Positions 39,012 to 50,688 of a DNA stretch of 64,000 nt are shown here, piece by piece. Location of the stretch: positions 15,062,205-15,126,204 of the forward strand of contig NC_067206.1 of assembly GCF_026262505.1 (NCBI RefSeq), read 5' to 3'. A program made the position numbers and the translations under genes. The notes beneath the pieces were generated by a model. That model searched no databases and was not told where the DNA came from. It saw only the letters and a list, made by a program, of their open reading frames with translations. Within the stretch, counting starts at the first letter, position 1, and each line of letters starts with the position of its first letter. The DNA is from Trichomonas vaginalis G3 (Eukaryota; Parabasalia; Trichomonadida; Trichomonadidae).

Positions 39012-39715
39012 ATGAGCGAAACAACAACATCTAACATTACAGAAGAAGTCAATGACAATGCCGATGAAAACATTACAGAAGGAGCTAGTGAAAATATTGA
39101 CGAGTTCAGTGGAGGAAGAAAATATTGAGGACGTCAATGAGAACGTTAGTGGGGAACAAACTCAATGGGAAACATTGAGAATCATGAAGATTATGAGATT
39201 TGTACGACATATCCTTTTACTAATTCGTCGAAAGAAAAACAAACATATTAAGTGAATGCTTAAATAATCATGGTTATATTGAGCTTAGTTTAAACAACAA
39301 AATGTACTTAAAGCATAGAATTATTGCAGAACAGTGGATTGAAAATCCAAACAATTTGAAAGAAATAGACCATATAAATCATGATAGAACGGACAACAGA
39401 ATCTCAAACCTTCGTTGGTGTTCTAGATCTGAAAACAATAGAAATAAAAGCAAGTATGGCGATATAGTTTATGAGTTCGTTGATGAAATATCTGACGAAG
39501 CTGTTGAAATAACCGCTTATGGTAAGCATTCGTTTGAGTTCTACTACTATGTTGAGAATGAGGACGCATTCTATTATTATACAGGTCTTAACTATCGAAA
39601 ACTTCATATAAACTTTACAAAAACAGGTGCTGCTTATGTTTGTATGATAGATACAGAAAACAAGAGTGTAATTTTATTCATAAACAAATTCAAACGCTTG
39701 TACGGCTTCATGTAG
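39012..39715 (+). CDS. NUMOD4-HNH homing-type endonuclease (frameshifted)
   Basis: ATG at 39012 (MSETTTSNITEEVND) divergent from the helicase by 82 bases. After an acidic N-terminus a NUMOD4-like segment (WETLRNHEDYEICTTYPF in the other copy) leads to an HNH motif: LKEIDHINHDRTDNRISNLRW then SENNRNK. A frame change near 39130 and another near 39190 separate the halves; 39302-39715 is clean. Homing nucleases of this type cut at specific sites to promote spread of their gene. The right-arm copy (49904-50608) is broken differently. Confidence 0.75.
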
Positions 39716-39778
39716 GACAAACATTATTTTTCAACACTAACGCCAACACGTAGGACAAACATTCATGACTAACATTAC

Positions 39779-40255
39779 TGTATAACATAAATAATTTGTC
39801 ATGATTTAATCGTAAATGTTTTGTCAAGACTTCTTCATCGTAATGAGCGTAAATGATCCAAAAATATATTTTAGGTGAAGAGGTGAGAACTCACCTCTTT
39901 TCTCACCTCTTTTCTCACCCTCAGCCGCTAAGCGGCGAGACCCAAAGGGTCTTGAATTTTCATGACTCTTCATCGTAAATGTTTTGTCAAGACTTCTTCA
40001 TCGTAATGAGCGTATATGTTTTTGTCAAGACTTCTTCATCGTATATGTTTTTGTCATGATTTAATCGTATATGTTTTGTCATGATTTCATCGTATATGTT
40101 TTGTCATGATTTAATCGTATATGTTTTGTCATGACTTCTTCGTAATGAACGTACATTTTTGTCAAGACTTCTTCGTATATGTTTTGTCATGATTTAATCG
40201 TACATGTTTTGTCAAGACTTCTTCATCGTAATGAGCGTAAATGTTTTGTGAAGAA
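39779..40255. repeat. 28-bp minisatellite with an AGATCT-family palindrome
   Basis: Units of the form CGTAWATGTTTTGTCA + WGAYTTMWTC. Contains GGTGAGAACTCACC at 39883-39896, an AA-centred variant of the palindrome, and CAGCCGCTAAGCGGCGAGA, a small GC hairpin. Mirrored at 49390-49830. Confidence 0.85.
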
Positions 40256-40260
40256 TATAA

Positions 40261-40284
40261 CAACCGCCTGAATTCAGACGGTTG
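40261..40284. repeat. 24-bp palindrome CAACCGYCTGAATTCAGRCGGTTG
   Basis: Near-perfect inverted repeat (CAACCGCCTGAATTC / AGACGGTTG) just before the KilA-N remnant. Copies at about 49336-49359 and, noisy, at 62206-62229, each time next to the same remnant. Could be a terminator hairpin or a binding site. Confidence 0.75.
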
Positions 40285-40286
40285 CT

Positions 40287-40585
40287 TTTTATACAAAATT
40301 CACACAGGAAAATTCTTGAGTTTTGGTTGAAAGAATACGGTCAAGCCAAAAGTGGCTCGACCTCAAAAACAAACATTTTATGAGCTTACTAAGGAACTTA
40401 TGAATGAATTCAAAGGTATTTGCATACATCCTGACCTCGTTCATTTTGTTGCTGAATGGTGCTCTGTAAAGTATGCATTTTATGTCAAAGATATTATGGA
40501 CTCCATAGATAAGAAAGTTCATGAGAAGTTAGATGAAGAAGAACTCGAAGATACAGTAGAGAATGCAAAAACAAGCATTTTATGA
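40287..40585 (+). pseudogene. KilA-N domain remnant
   Basis: Encodes the C-terminal two thirds of a KilA-N domain: ILEFWLKEYGQ, FYELTKEL, CIHPDLVHFVAEWCSVKYAFYV and a short acidic tail. There is no proper start; the sequence begins at the 24-bp palindrome. One A too many in a short run near 40366 breaks the frame relative to the right arm. The end is repeated in part at 40565-40668. Probably a captured DNA-binding module, now decayed. Confidence 0.6.
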
Positions 40586-40670
40586 AGCTTACTAAGGCAT
40601 TTATGAATGAATTCAAAGGTATTTGCATACATCCTGACCTCGTTCATTTTGTTGCTGAATTCAGCAAAAA
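40565..40670 (+). pseudogene. Partial duplicate of the KilA-N remnant
   Basis: Repeats 40365-40465 (AAACAAGCATTTTATGA, then the IHPDLVHFVAE codons) and stops at GTTGCTGAATTCAGC, an AATTC-centred small palindrome. The same duplication exists in the right arm (48955-49050). Confidence 0.7.
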
Positions 40671-41301
40671 TAATGTTTACGTTAATGTTTTCACTGTCAC
40701 TACGTCACCATGTCACCAGGTTAATTAACTTCTCTTAAAATTACTTGACAACATGACATTTAGACAACAGTCCAGGAAATATATTTTATCGTATATGTTT
40801 GTCATGATTTTATCGTTTATGTTTTGTCATGACTTACCGTAATAACGTAAATGTTTTGTCATGATTTAATCGTAAATTTTGTCATGATTTCATCGTAAAT
40901 GTTTTGTAAGACTTCTTCGTATATTTTGTCAAACATGAACGTAAATGTTTTGTCATGATTTAATCGAATGAGTGTAAATGATTTCATATAATTGCTTACC
41001 TCGGAAAACCGAGAGAAGAGATTCCATATGAAAATCGCAAGAATTTGGCTCCTGGTTTGAAATATTATTATGTTCATAGACTTCATCGTATATGTTTTGT
41101 CAAACATGAGCGTATATGTTTTGTCATGATTTCATCGTATATGCTTTGTCATGATGATTTCATCGAAACTAAAACGTATATGTTTTGTCATGATTTCATC
41201 GTACATGTTTTGTCATGATTTCATCGTATATTTGTTGTCAAGATTTCATCGTAATGAGTGTAAATGAACCAAAAATAATGTTTACGTTCATGTTGACAAC
41301 C

Positions 41302-41665
41302 AGCAGGGGAAGGCAGTTATGAATTATTTTTGAAGAACTGAGGTGTCACTACGTCACCATGTGTCACTCGGTTAATTAACTTCTCTGAAAAAATGAGACA
41401 ACATGACATTTTGACAACACAGCAGGGGAAGGCAGTTATGAATTATTTTTTGAAGAACTGAAGGTGTCACTACGTCACCATGTGTCACTCGGTTAATTAA
41501 CTTCTCTGAAAAAATGGAGACAACATGACATTTTGACAACACAGCAGGGGAAGGCAGTTATGAATTTTTTGAGAACTGAAGGTGTCACTACGTCACCATG
41601 TGTCACTCGGTTAATTAACTTCTCTGAAAAAATGAGACAACATGACATTTTGGCAACAACACAGG
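41302..41665. repeat. Three ~120-bp repeats with iteron-like GTGAC triplets
   Basis: Units start near 41302, 41421 and 41543 (AGCAGGGGAAGGCAG). Each contains, on the minus strand, GTGACACATGGTGACGTAG then TGACACC, three GTGAC words 8-10 bases apart, next to the palindrome GTTAATTAAC. This arrangement recalls iterons bound by replication initiators. Equivalent clusters lie at 43430-43770, 44790-45150, 45830-46200 and 47950-48310, flanking the axis. Confidence 0.8.
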
Positions 41666-41796
41666 AAATAAATGTTTACGTATATGTTTTGTCAAGACCT
41701 CATCGTATATGTTTTGTCATGATTTCTTCGTATATGTTTTGTCATGACTTCTTCATCGTAATGAGTGTAAATGATCCAAAAATAATGTTTAGGTGA

Positions 41797-41838
41797 AGAG
41801 GTGAGATCTCACCTGTTTTCTCACCTAATTTTTCACCT
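41797..41838. repeat. Covarying AGATCT palindrome, GTGAG/CTCAC form
   Basis: AGGTGAAGAGGTGAGATC followed by TCACCTGTTTTCTCACC: upstream GTGA half-site, GGTGAGATCTCACC palindrome, then downstream CTCACC half-sites. It has the same layout as the GTTAG/CTAAC form (21866-21912) with T changed to G in each left half-site and A to C in each right half-site. Other copies: 41933, about 43896 and 44036, about 47662, 47801 and 54389. Confidence 0.85.
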
Positions 41839-44800
41839 CAGCCGCTAAGCGCGAGACCCAAAGGTCTTGAATTTTCATGATTTCTTCATCGTAATGAGTG
41901 TAAATGATCCAAAAATAATGTTTAGGTGAAGAGGTGAGATCTCACCTCTTTTCTCACCTCTTTTCTCACCTCATTGAATTTCATGATTTCTTCATCGTAA
42001 TGAGCGTAAAATGTTTTGTCATGATTTCATCGTACATGTTTTGTCAAAACTTCATCGTATATGTTTTGTCAAACATGAGCGTAAATTTTTGTCATGATTT
42101 CTTCATCGTACAGTTTTGTCATGATTTCTTCGTATATGTTTTGTCATGATTTCTTCGTATATGTTTTGTCAAACATGAGCGTATATGTTTTGTCAAGACT
42201 TCTTCATCGTAATGAGCGTAAATGATTGTCATGATTTCTTCATCGTAATGAGCGTATATGTTTGTCAAACATGAGCGTAAATGTTTTGTCAAAACTTTCT
42301 TCGTATATGTTTTGTCATGATTTCTTCATCGTAATGAGCGTATATGTTTTGTCAAACATGAGCGATATTTTTGTCAAGACTTCTTCATCGTAATGAGCGT
42401 AAATGATTTGTTCATGATTTCTTCATCGTAATGAGCGTATATGTTTTGTCAAACATGAGCGTAAATGTTTTGTCAAAACTTCTTCGTATATTTTGTGTCA
42501 TATTTCTTCATCGTAATGAGCGTATATGTTTTGTCAAACATGAGCGTATATGTTTTGTCAAGACTTCTTTCATCGTAATGAGCGTAAATGATTTGTCATG
42601 ATTTCTTCATCGTAATGAGCGTATATGTTTTGTCAAACATGAGCGTAAATGTTTTGTCAAAACTTCTTCGTATATGTTTTTGTCATGATTCTTCATCTCG
42701 TAATGAGCGTATATTTTTGTCAAACATGAGCGTATATGTTTTGTCAAGACTTCTTCATCGTAATGAGCGTAAATGATTTGTCATGATTTCTTCATCGTAA
42801 TGAGCGTATATGTTTTGTCAAACATGAGCGTAAATGTTTTGTCAAAACTTCTTCGTATATGTTTTGTCATGATTTCTTCATCGTAATGAGCGTATATGTT
42901 TTGTCAAACATGAGCGTATATGTTTGTCAAGACTTCTTCATCGTAATGAGCGTAAATGATTTGTCATGATTCTTCATCGTAATGAGCGTATATGTTTTGT
43001 CAAACATGAGCGTAAAATGTTTTGTCAAAATCTTCGTATATGTTTTGTCATGATTTCTTCATCGTAATCGAGCGTATATGTTTTGTCAAACATGAGCGTA
43101 TATGTTTTTTGTCAAGACTTCTTCATCGTAATGAGCGTAAATGATTTGTCATGATTTCTTCATCGTAATGAGCGTATATGTTTTGTCAAACACGTAAATG
43201 TTTTGTCAAAACTTCTTCGTAAATGTTTTGTCATGATTTAATCGTACATGTTTTGTCGAAACTTCATCGTATATGTTTTGTCATGATTTCTTCATCGTAA
43301 TGAGCGTAAATGTTTTTGTCAAACATGAACGTAAATGTTTTGTCAAACTTCTTCATCGTAATGAGCGTAAATGACCCAAAAATAATGTTTAGGTAGATGG
43401 TTTTTAGGTTATTCAATAATGAATTATTTGAAGAACTGAAGGTTCACTACGTCACCATGTGTCACTCGGTTAATTAACTTCTCTGAAAAAATGAGACAAA
43501 CATGACATTTTGACAACACAGCAGGGGAAGGCAGTTATGAATTATTTTGAAGAACTGAAGGTGTCACTACGTCACCATGTGTCACCAGGTAATTTAACTT
43601 CTCTGAAAAATGAGACAACATGACATTTAGACAACAACACAGGAGGAAGGCAGTTATGAATTATTTTTGAAAACTGAAGGTGTCACTACGTCACCATGTG
43701 TCACTCGTTAATTAACTTCTCTGAAAAAATGAGACAACATGACATTTTGGCAACAACACAGGAAATAAATGTTTACGTATATGTTTTGTCAAGACCTCAT
43801 CGTATATGTTTTGTCATGATTTCTTCGTATATGTTTTTCATGACTTCTTCATCGTAATGAGTGTAAATGATCCAAAAATAATGTTTAGGTGAAGAGGTGA
43901 GATCTCACCTGTTTTCTCACCTAATTTTTCACCCTCAGCCGCTAAGCGGCGAGACCCAAAGGGTCTTGAATTTTCATGATTTCTTCATCGTAATGAGTGT
44001 AAATGATCCAAAAATAATGTTTAGGTGAAGAGGTGAGATCTCACCTCTTTTCTCACCTCTTTTCTCACCTCATTGAATTTTCATGATTTCTTCATCGTAA
44101 TGAGCGTAAATTTTGTTCATGATTCATACATGTTTTGTCAAAACTTCATCGTATATGTTTTGTCAAACATGAGCGTAAATGTTTTTCATGATTTCTTCAT
44201 CGTACATGTTTTGTCATGATTTCTTCGTATATGTTTGTCATGATTCTTCGTATATGTTTTCAAAACATGAGCGTATATGTTTTGTCAAGACTTCTTCATC
44301 GTAATGAGCGTAAATGATTTGTCATGATTCATTTTCATCGTAATGAGCGTATATGTTTTGTCACAACATGAGCGTAAATGTTTTGTCAAAACTTCTTCGT
44401 ATATGTTTTGTCATGATTTCTTCATCGTAATGAGCGTATATGTTTTGTCAAACATGAGCGTATATGTTTTGTCAAGACTTCTTCATCGTAATGAGCGTAA
44501 ATGATTTGTCATGATTTCTTCATCGTAATGAGCGTATATGTTTTGTCAAACATGAGCGTAAATGTTTTGTCAAAACTTCTTCGTAAATGTTTTGTCATGA
44601 TTTAATCGTACATGTTTTGTCGAAACTTCATCGTATATGTTTTGTCATGATTTCTTCATCGTAATGAGCGTAAATGTTTTGTCAAACATGAACGTAAATG
44701 TTTTGTCAAGACTTCTTCATCGTAATGAGCGTAAATGACCCAAAAATAATGTTTAGGGTAGATGGTTTTTAGGTTATTCAATAATGAATTATTTTTGAAG

Positions 44801-45251
44801 AACTGAAGGTGTCACTACGTCACCATGTGTCACTTGGTTAATTAACTTCTCTGAAAAAATGAGACAACATGACATTTTGACAACACAGCAGGGGAAGGCA
44901 GTTATGAATTATTTTTGAAGAACTGAAGGTGTCACTACGTCACCATGTGCACCAGGTATATTTAACTTCTCTGAAAAAATGAGACAACATGACATTTAGA
45001 CAACAACACAGGAGGAAGGCAGTTATGAATTATTTTTGAAGAACTGAAGGTGTCACTACGTCACCATGTGTCACTCGGTTAATTAACTTCTCTGAAAAAA
45101 TGAGACAACATGACATTTAGACAACAACACAGGAGGAAGGCAGTTATGACTTCATCGTAAATGTTTTGTCATGATTTCTTCATCGTAATGAGCGTAAATG
45201 TTTTGTCAAGACTTCTTCATCGGAATGAGCGTAAATGATCCAAAAATAATG

Positions 45252-45330
45252 TTTATGTTAGAATGTTAGATCTAACACCTTTTCTAACATGTTTTCTAAC
45301 ATGGAGGATTTCATTAGATATAAATATTCT
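45252..45330. repeat. Innermost left palindrome, GTTAG form
   Basis: GTTAGATCTAAC (45265-45276) with its downstream half-sites, then ATGGAGGATTTCATTAGATA up to the hinge; mirrored exactly by 45645-45722. These are the last symmetric bases before the asymmetric centre. Confidence 0.85.
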
Positions 45331-45644
45331 TCCTCCATTTCATTCTATACACAATTTACATCATAGACGATTTAAAGAATATAATACTTTACTGTTTCAT
45401 CTGATATAAACATTCTTCCTCCATTTCATTCTATACACAATTTACATCATAGACGATTTAATAGATATAATACTTTACTGTTTCATCTGATATAAACATT
45501 CTTCCTTCATTTCATTCTATACACAATTTACATCATAGACGATTTAATAGATATAATACTTTACTGTTTCATCTGATATAAACATTCTTCCCTAAACATT
45601 ATTTTAGTTAAAGTCCATCAAATATTTTTAGGATACTTTCACCA
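45331..45644. other. Hinge at the axis: 86-bp tandem repeats
   Basis: Three copies of an 86-bp unit (starts near 45327, 45413, 45499; CATTTCATTCTATACACAAT) plus a partial fourth, in one orientation only. This is the only non-palindromic part of the element and so gives the centre a direction. No gene. Confidence 0.8.
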
Positions 45645-45722
45645 AATAATATTTATATCTAATGAAATCCTCCATGTTAGAAAACATGTTAGAAAAGGTG
45701 TTAGATCTAACATTCTAACATA

Positions 45723-48700
45723 AACATTATTTTTGGATCATTTACGCTCATTCCGATGAAGAAGTCTTGACAAAACATTTACGCTCATTACGATGAAGAA
45801 ATCATGACAAAACATTTACGATGAAGTCATAACTGCCTTCCTCCTGTGTTGTTGTCTAAATGTCATGTTGTCTCATTTTTTCAGAGAAGTTAATTAACCG
45901 AGTGACACATGGTGACGTAGTGACACCTTCAGTTCTTCAAAAATAATTCATAACTGCCTTCCTCCTGTGTTGTTGTCTAAATGTCATGTTGTCTCATTTT
46001 TTCAGAGAAGTTAAATTACCTGGTGACACATGGTGACGTAGTGACACCTTCAGTTCTTCAAAAATAATTCATAACTGCCTTCCCCTGCTGTGTTGTCAAA
46101 ATGTCATGTTGTCTCATTTTTTCAGAGAAGTTAATTAACCGAGTGACACATGGTGACGTAGTGACACCTTCAGTTCTTCAAAAATAATTCATTATTGAAT
46201 AACCTAAAAACCATCTACCCTAAACATTATTTTTGGGTCATTTACGCTCATTACGATGAAGAAGTCTTGACAAAACATTTACGTTCATGTTTGACAAAAC
46301 ATTTACGCTCATTACGATGAAGAAATCATGACAAAACATATACGATGAAGTTTCGACAAAACATGTACGATTAAATCATGACAAAACATTTACGAAGAAG
46401 TTTTGACAAAACATTTACGTTCATGTTTGACAAAACATATACGCTCATTACGATGAAGAAATCATGACAAATCATTTACGCTCATTACGATGAAGAAGTC
46501 TTGACAAAACATATACGCTCATGTTTGACAAAACATATACGCTCATTACGATGAAGAAATCATGACAAAACATATACGAAGAAGTTTTGACAAAACATTT
46601 ACGCTCATGTTTGACAAAACATATACGCTCATTACGATGAAGAAATCATGACAAATCATTTACGCTCATTACGATGAAGAAGTCTTGACAAAACATATAC
46701 GCTCATGTTTGACAAAACATATACGCTCATTACGATGAAGAAATCATGACAAAACATATACGAAGAAGTTTTGACAAAACATTTACGCTCATGTTTGACA
46801 AAACATATACGCTCATTACGATGAAGAAATCATGACAAATCATTTACGCTCATTACGATGAAGAAGTCTTGACAAAACATATACGCTCATGTTTGACAAA
46901 ACATATACGCTCATTACGATGAAGAAATCATGACAAAACATATACGAAGAAGTTTTGACAAAACATTTACGCTCATGTTTGACAAAACATATACGCTCAT
47001 TACGATGAAGAAATCATGACAAATCATTTACGCTCATTACGATGAAGAAGTCTTGACAAAACATATACGCTCATGTTTGACAAAACATATACGCTCATTA
47101 CGATGAAGAAATCATGACAAAACATATACGAAGAAGTTTTGACAAAACATTTACGCTCATGTTTGACAAAACATATACGCTCATTACGATGAAGAAATCA
47201 TGACAAATCATTTACGCTCATTACGATGAAGAAGTCTTGACAAAACATATACGCTCATGTTTGACAAAACATATACGCTCATTACGATGAAGAAATCATG
47301 ACAAAACATATACGAAGAAGTTTTGACAAAACATTTACGCTCATGTTTGACAAAACATATACGCTCATTACGATGAAGAAATCATGACAAATCATTTACG
47401 CTCATTACGATGAAGAAGTCTTGACAAAACATATACGCTCATGTTTGACAAAACATATACGAAGAAATCATGACAAAACATATACGAAGAAATCATGACA
47501 AAACATGTACGATGAAGAAATCATGACAAAACATTTACGCTCATGTTTGACAAAACATATACGATGAAGTTTTGACAAAACATGTACGATGAAATCATGA
47601 CAAAACATTTACGCTCATTACGATGAAGAAATCATGAAAATTCAATGAGGTGAGAAAAGAGGTGAGATCTCACCTCTTCACCTAAACATTATTTTTGGAT
47701 CATTTACACTCATTACGATGAAGAAATCATGAAAATTCAAGACCCTTTGGGTCTCGCCGCTTAGCGGCTGAGGGTGAAAAATTAGGTGAGAAAACAGGTG
47801 AGATCTCACCTCTTCACCTAAACATTATTTTTGGATCATTTACACTCATTACGATGAAGAAGTCATGACAAAACATATACGAAGAAATCATGACAAAACA
47901 TATACGATGAGGTCTTGACAAAACATATACGTAAACATTTATTTCCTGTGTTGTTGCCAAAATGTCATGTTGTCTCATTTTTTCAGAGAAGTTAATTAAC
48001 CGAGTGACACATGGTGACGTAGTGACACCTTCAGTTCTTCAAAAATAATTCATAACTGCCTTCCCCTGCTGTGTTGTCAAAATGTCATGTTGTCTCATTT
48101 TTTCAGAGAAGTTAATTAACCGAGTGACACATGGTGACGTAGTGACACCTTCAGTTCTTCAAAAATAATTCATAACTGCCTTCCCCTGCTGTGTTGTCAA
48201 AATGTCATGTTGTCTCATTTTTTCAGAGAAGTTAATTAACCGAGTGACACATGGTGACGTAGTGACACCTTCAGTTCTTCAAAAATAATTCATAACTGCC
48301 TTCCCCTGCTGTGTTGTCAAACATGAACGTAAACATTATTTTTGGTTCATTTACACTCATTACGATGAAATCTTGACAAAACATATACGATGAAATCATG
48401 ACAAAACATGTACGATGAAATCATGACAAAACATATACGTTTAGTTTCGATGAAATCATCATGACAAAGCATATACGATGAAATCATGACAAAACATATA
48501 CGCTCATGTTTGACAAAACATATACGATGAAGTCTATGAACATAATAATATTTCAAACCAGGAGCCAAATTCTTGCGATTTTCATATGGAATCTCTTCTC
48601 TCGGTTTTCCGAGGTAAGCAATTATATGAAATCATTTACACTCATTACGATTAAATCATGACAAAACATTTACGTTCATGTTTGACAAAACATATACGAA

Positions 48701-48960
48701 GAAGTCTTGACAAAACATTTACGATGAAATCATGACAAAACATTTACGATTAAATCATGACAAAACATTTACGTTCATTACGATGAAGTCATGACAAAAC
48801 ATAAACGATAAAATCATGACAAAACATATACGATAAAATATATTTCCTGGACTGTTGTCTAAATGTCATGTTGTCAGTAATTTTAAGAGAAGTTAATTAA
48901 CCTGGTGACATGGTGACGTAGTGACAGTGAAAACATTAACGTAAACATTATTTTTGCTGA
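45723..48960. repeat. Non-coding repeat region of the right arm
   Basis: Mirror of 40671-45250: 120-bp GTGAC repeats at 45830-46200 and 47950-48310, a long 28-bp/190-bp array at 46240-47630, AGATCT palindromes near 47662 and 47801. The array units here are more regular than in the left arm, which shows many single-base losses. No gene. Confidence 0.85.
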
Positions 48961-49034
48961 ATTCAGCAACAAAATGAACGAGGTCAGGATGTATGCAAAT
49001 ACCTTTGAATTCATTCATAAATGCCTTAGTAAGC

Positions 49035-49337
49035 TCATAAAATGCTTGTTTTTGCATTCTCTACTGTATCTTCGAGTTCTTCTTCATCTAACTTCTCATG
49101 AACTTTCTTATCTATGGAGTCCATAATATCTTTGACATAAAATGCATACTTTACAGAGCACCATTCAGCAACAAAATGAACGAGGTCAGGATGTATGCAA
49201 ATACCTTTGAATTCATTCATAAGTTCCTTAGTAAGCTCATAAAATGTTTGTTTTGAGGTCGAGCCACTTTTGGCTTGACCGTATTCTTTCAACCAAAACT
49301 CAAGAATTTTCCTGTGTGAATTTTGTATAAAAAGCAA
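49035..49337 (-). pseudogene. KilA-N domain remnant (right arm)
   Basis: Same remnant as 40287-40585, but here the frame is open throughout (HRKILEFWLKEYGQ to DTVENAKTSIL, 100 codons) because the A run is one shorter. The apparent ATG lies inside the 24-bp palindrome side, so a functional start is doubtful. Confidence 0.6.
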
Positions 49338-49389
49338 CCGTCTGAATTCAGGCGGTTGTTATATTCTTCACAAAACATTTACGCTCATT

Positions 49390-49860
49390 ACGATGAAGAA
49401 GTCTTGACAAAACATGTACGATTAAATCATGACAAAACATATACGAAGAAGTCTTGACAAAACATGTACGTTCATTACGAAGAAGTCATGACAAAACATA
49501 TACGATTAAATCATGACAAAACATATACGATGAAATCATGACAAAACATATACGATTAAATCATGACAAAACATATACGATGAAGAAGTCTTGACAAAAC
49601 ATATACGCTCATTACGATGAAGAAGTCTTGACAAAACATTTACGATGAAGAAGTCATGAAAATTCAAGACCCTTTGGGTCTCGCCGCTTAGCGGCTGAGG
49701 GTGAGAAAAGAGGTGAGAAAAGAGGTGAGTTCTCACCTCTTCACCTAAAATATATTTTTGGATCATTTACGCTCATTACGATGAAGAAGTCTTGACAAAA
49801 CATTTACGATTAAATCATGACAAATTATTTATGTTATACAGTAATGTTAGTCATGAATGT
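49390..49860. repeat. 28-bp minisatellite (right arm)
   Basis: Mirror of 39779-40255 including the AA-centred palindrome variant (about 49725-49738) and the GCCGCTTAGCGGC hairpin. Confidence 0.85.
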
Positions 49861-49903
49861 TTGTCCTACGTGTTGGCGTTAGTGTTGAAAAATAATGTTT
49901 GTC

Positions 49904-50608
49904 CTACATGAAGCCGTACAAGCGTTTGAATTTGTTTATGAATAAAATTACACTCTTGTTTTCTGTATCTATCATACAAACATAAGCAGCACCTGTTTTT
50001 GTAAAGTTTATATGAAGTTTTCGATAGTTAAGACCTGTATAATAATAGAATGCGTCCTCATTCTCAACATAGTAGTAGAACTCAAACGAATGCTTACCAT
50101 AATCTGTTATTTCAACAGCTTCGTCAGATATTTCATCAACGAACTCATAAACTATATCGCCATACTTGCTTTTATTTCTATTGTTTTCAGATTTAGAACA
50201 CCAACGAAGGTTTGAGATTCTGTTGTCCGTTCTATCATGATTTATATGGTCTATTTCTTTCAAATTGTTTGGATTTTCAATCCACTGTTCTGCAATAATT
50301 TTATGCTTTAAGTACATTTGTTGTTTAAACTAAGCTCAATATAACCATGATTATTTAAGCATTCACTCTTAATATGTTTGTTTTTCTTTCGACGAATAGT
50401 AAAAGGATATGTCGTACAAATCTCATAATCTTCATGATTTCTCAATGTTTCCCATTGAGTTTGTTCCCCACTAACGTTCTCATTGACGTCCTCAATATCT
50501 TTCTTCCTCACTGAACTCGTCAATATTTTCACTAGCTCCTTCTGTAATGTTTTCATCGGCATTGTCATTGACTTCTTCTGTAATGTTAGATGTTGTTGTT
50601 TCGCTCAT
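49904..50608 (-). CDS. NUMOD4-HNH homing-type endonuclease (right arm, frameshifted)
   Basis: Copy of 39012-39715. The NUMOD4 part reads through here (QWETLRNHEDYEICTTYP) but the frame breaks near 50500 and at the join to the HNH part (near 50313, where ATG-containing AAAATGTAC reads differently). HNH core LKEIDHINHDRTDNRIS is intact. Comparing both arms gives one continuous protein, so each arm holds different damage. Confidence 0.7.
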
Positions 50609-50688
50609 GTTCTTTCACTAATGTTAAAAGTTATGTTGTACGAATTTTGAACAGAATTTAGAGCAGTTATGAAACAATGAAGTATTTT

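Larger units (their letters stand above)
40671..45260. repeat. Non-coding repeat region of the left arm
   Basis: About 4.6 kb of arrays with no credible gene: 120-bp GTGAC-bearing repeats at 41302-41665, 43430-43770 and 44790-45150; 28-bp type arrays at 40790-41280, 41680-43370 and 43770-44740; AGATCT palindromes at 41800, 41933 and about 43896 and 44036. The array carries a 180-190 bp higher-order pattern (TCATGATTTCTTCATCG, GAGCGTATATG, GAGCGTAAATG) repeated many times. Confidence 0.85.
34469..45330. repeat. Left arm of the palindrome (~10.9 kb inverted repeat)
   Basis: Tip AGTTAGTAT, then a hairpin (TACGGAGG...CCTCCGTA) within the first 50 bases. Inverted copy of 45645-55015. Longer than the right arm because the block of 120-bp repeats plus 28-bp array is present twice (41282-43420 and 43430-44780). 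Confidence 0.85.

Noticed and set aside
41533-42776. Open frames of 60-90 codons in the 28-bp arrays (for example those rich in SYMFCHDFF and NERI)
   Set aside because: They arise from translating the tandem repeats; they have no start context, no conservation between arms and random ends.
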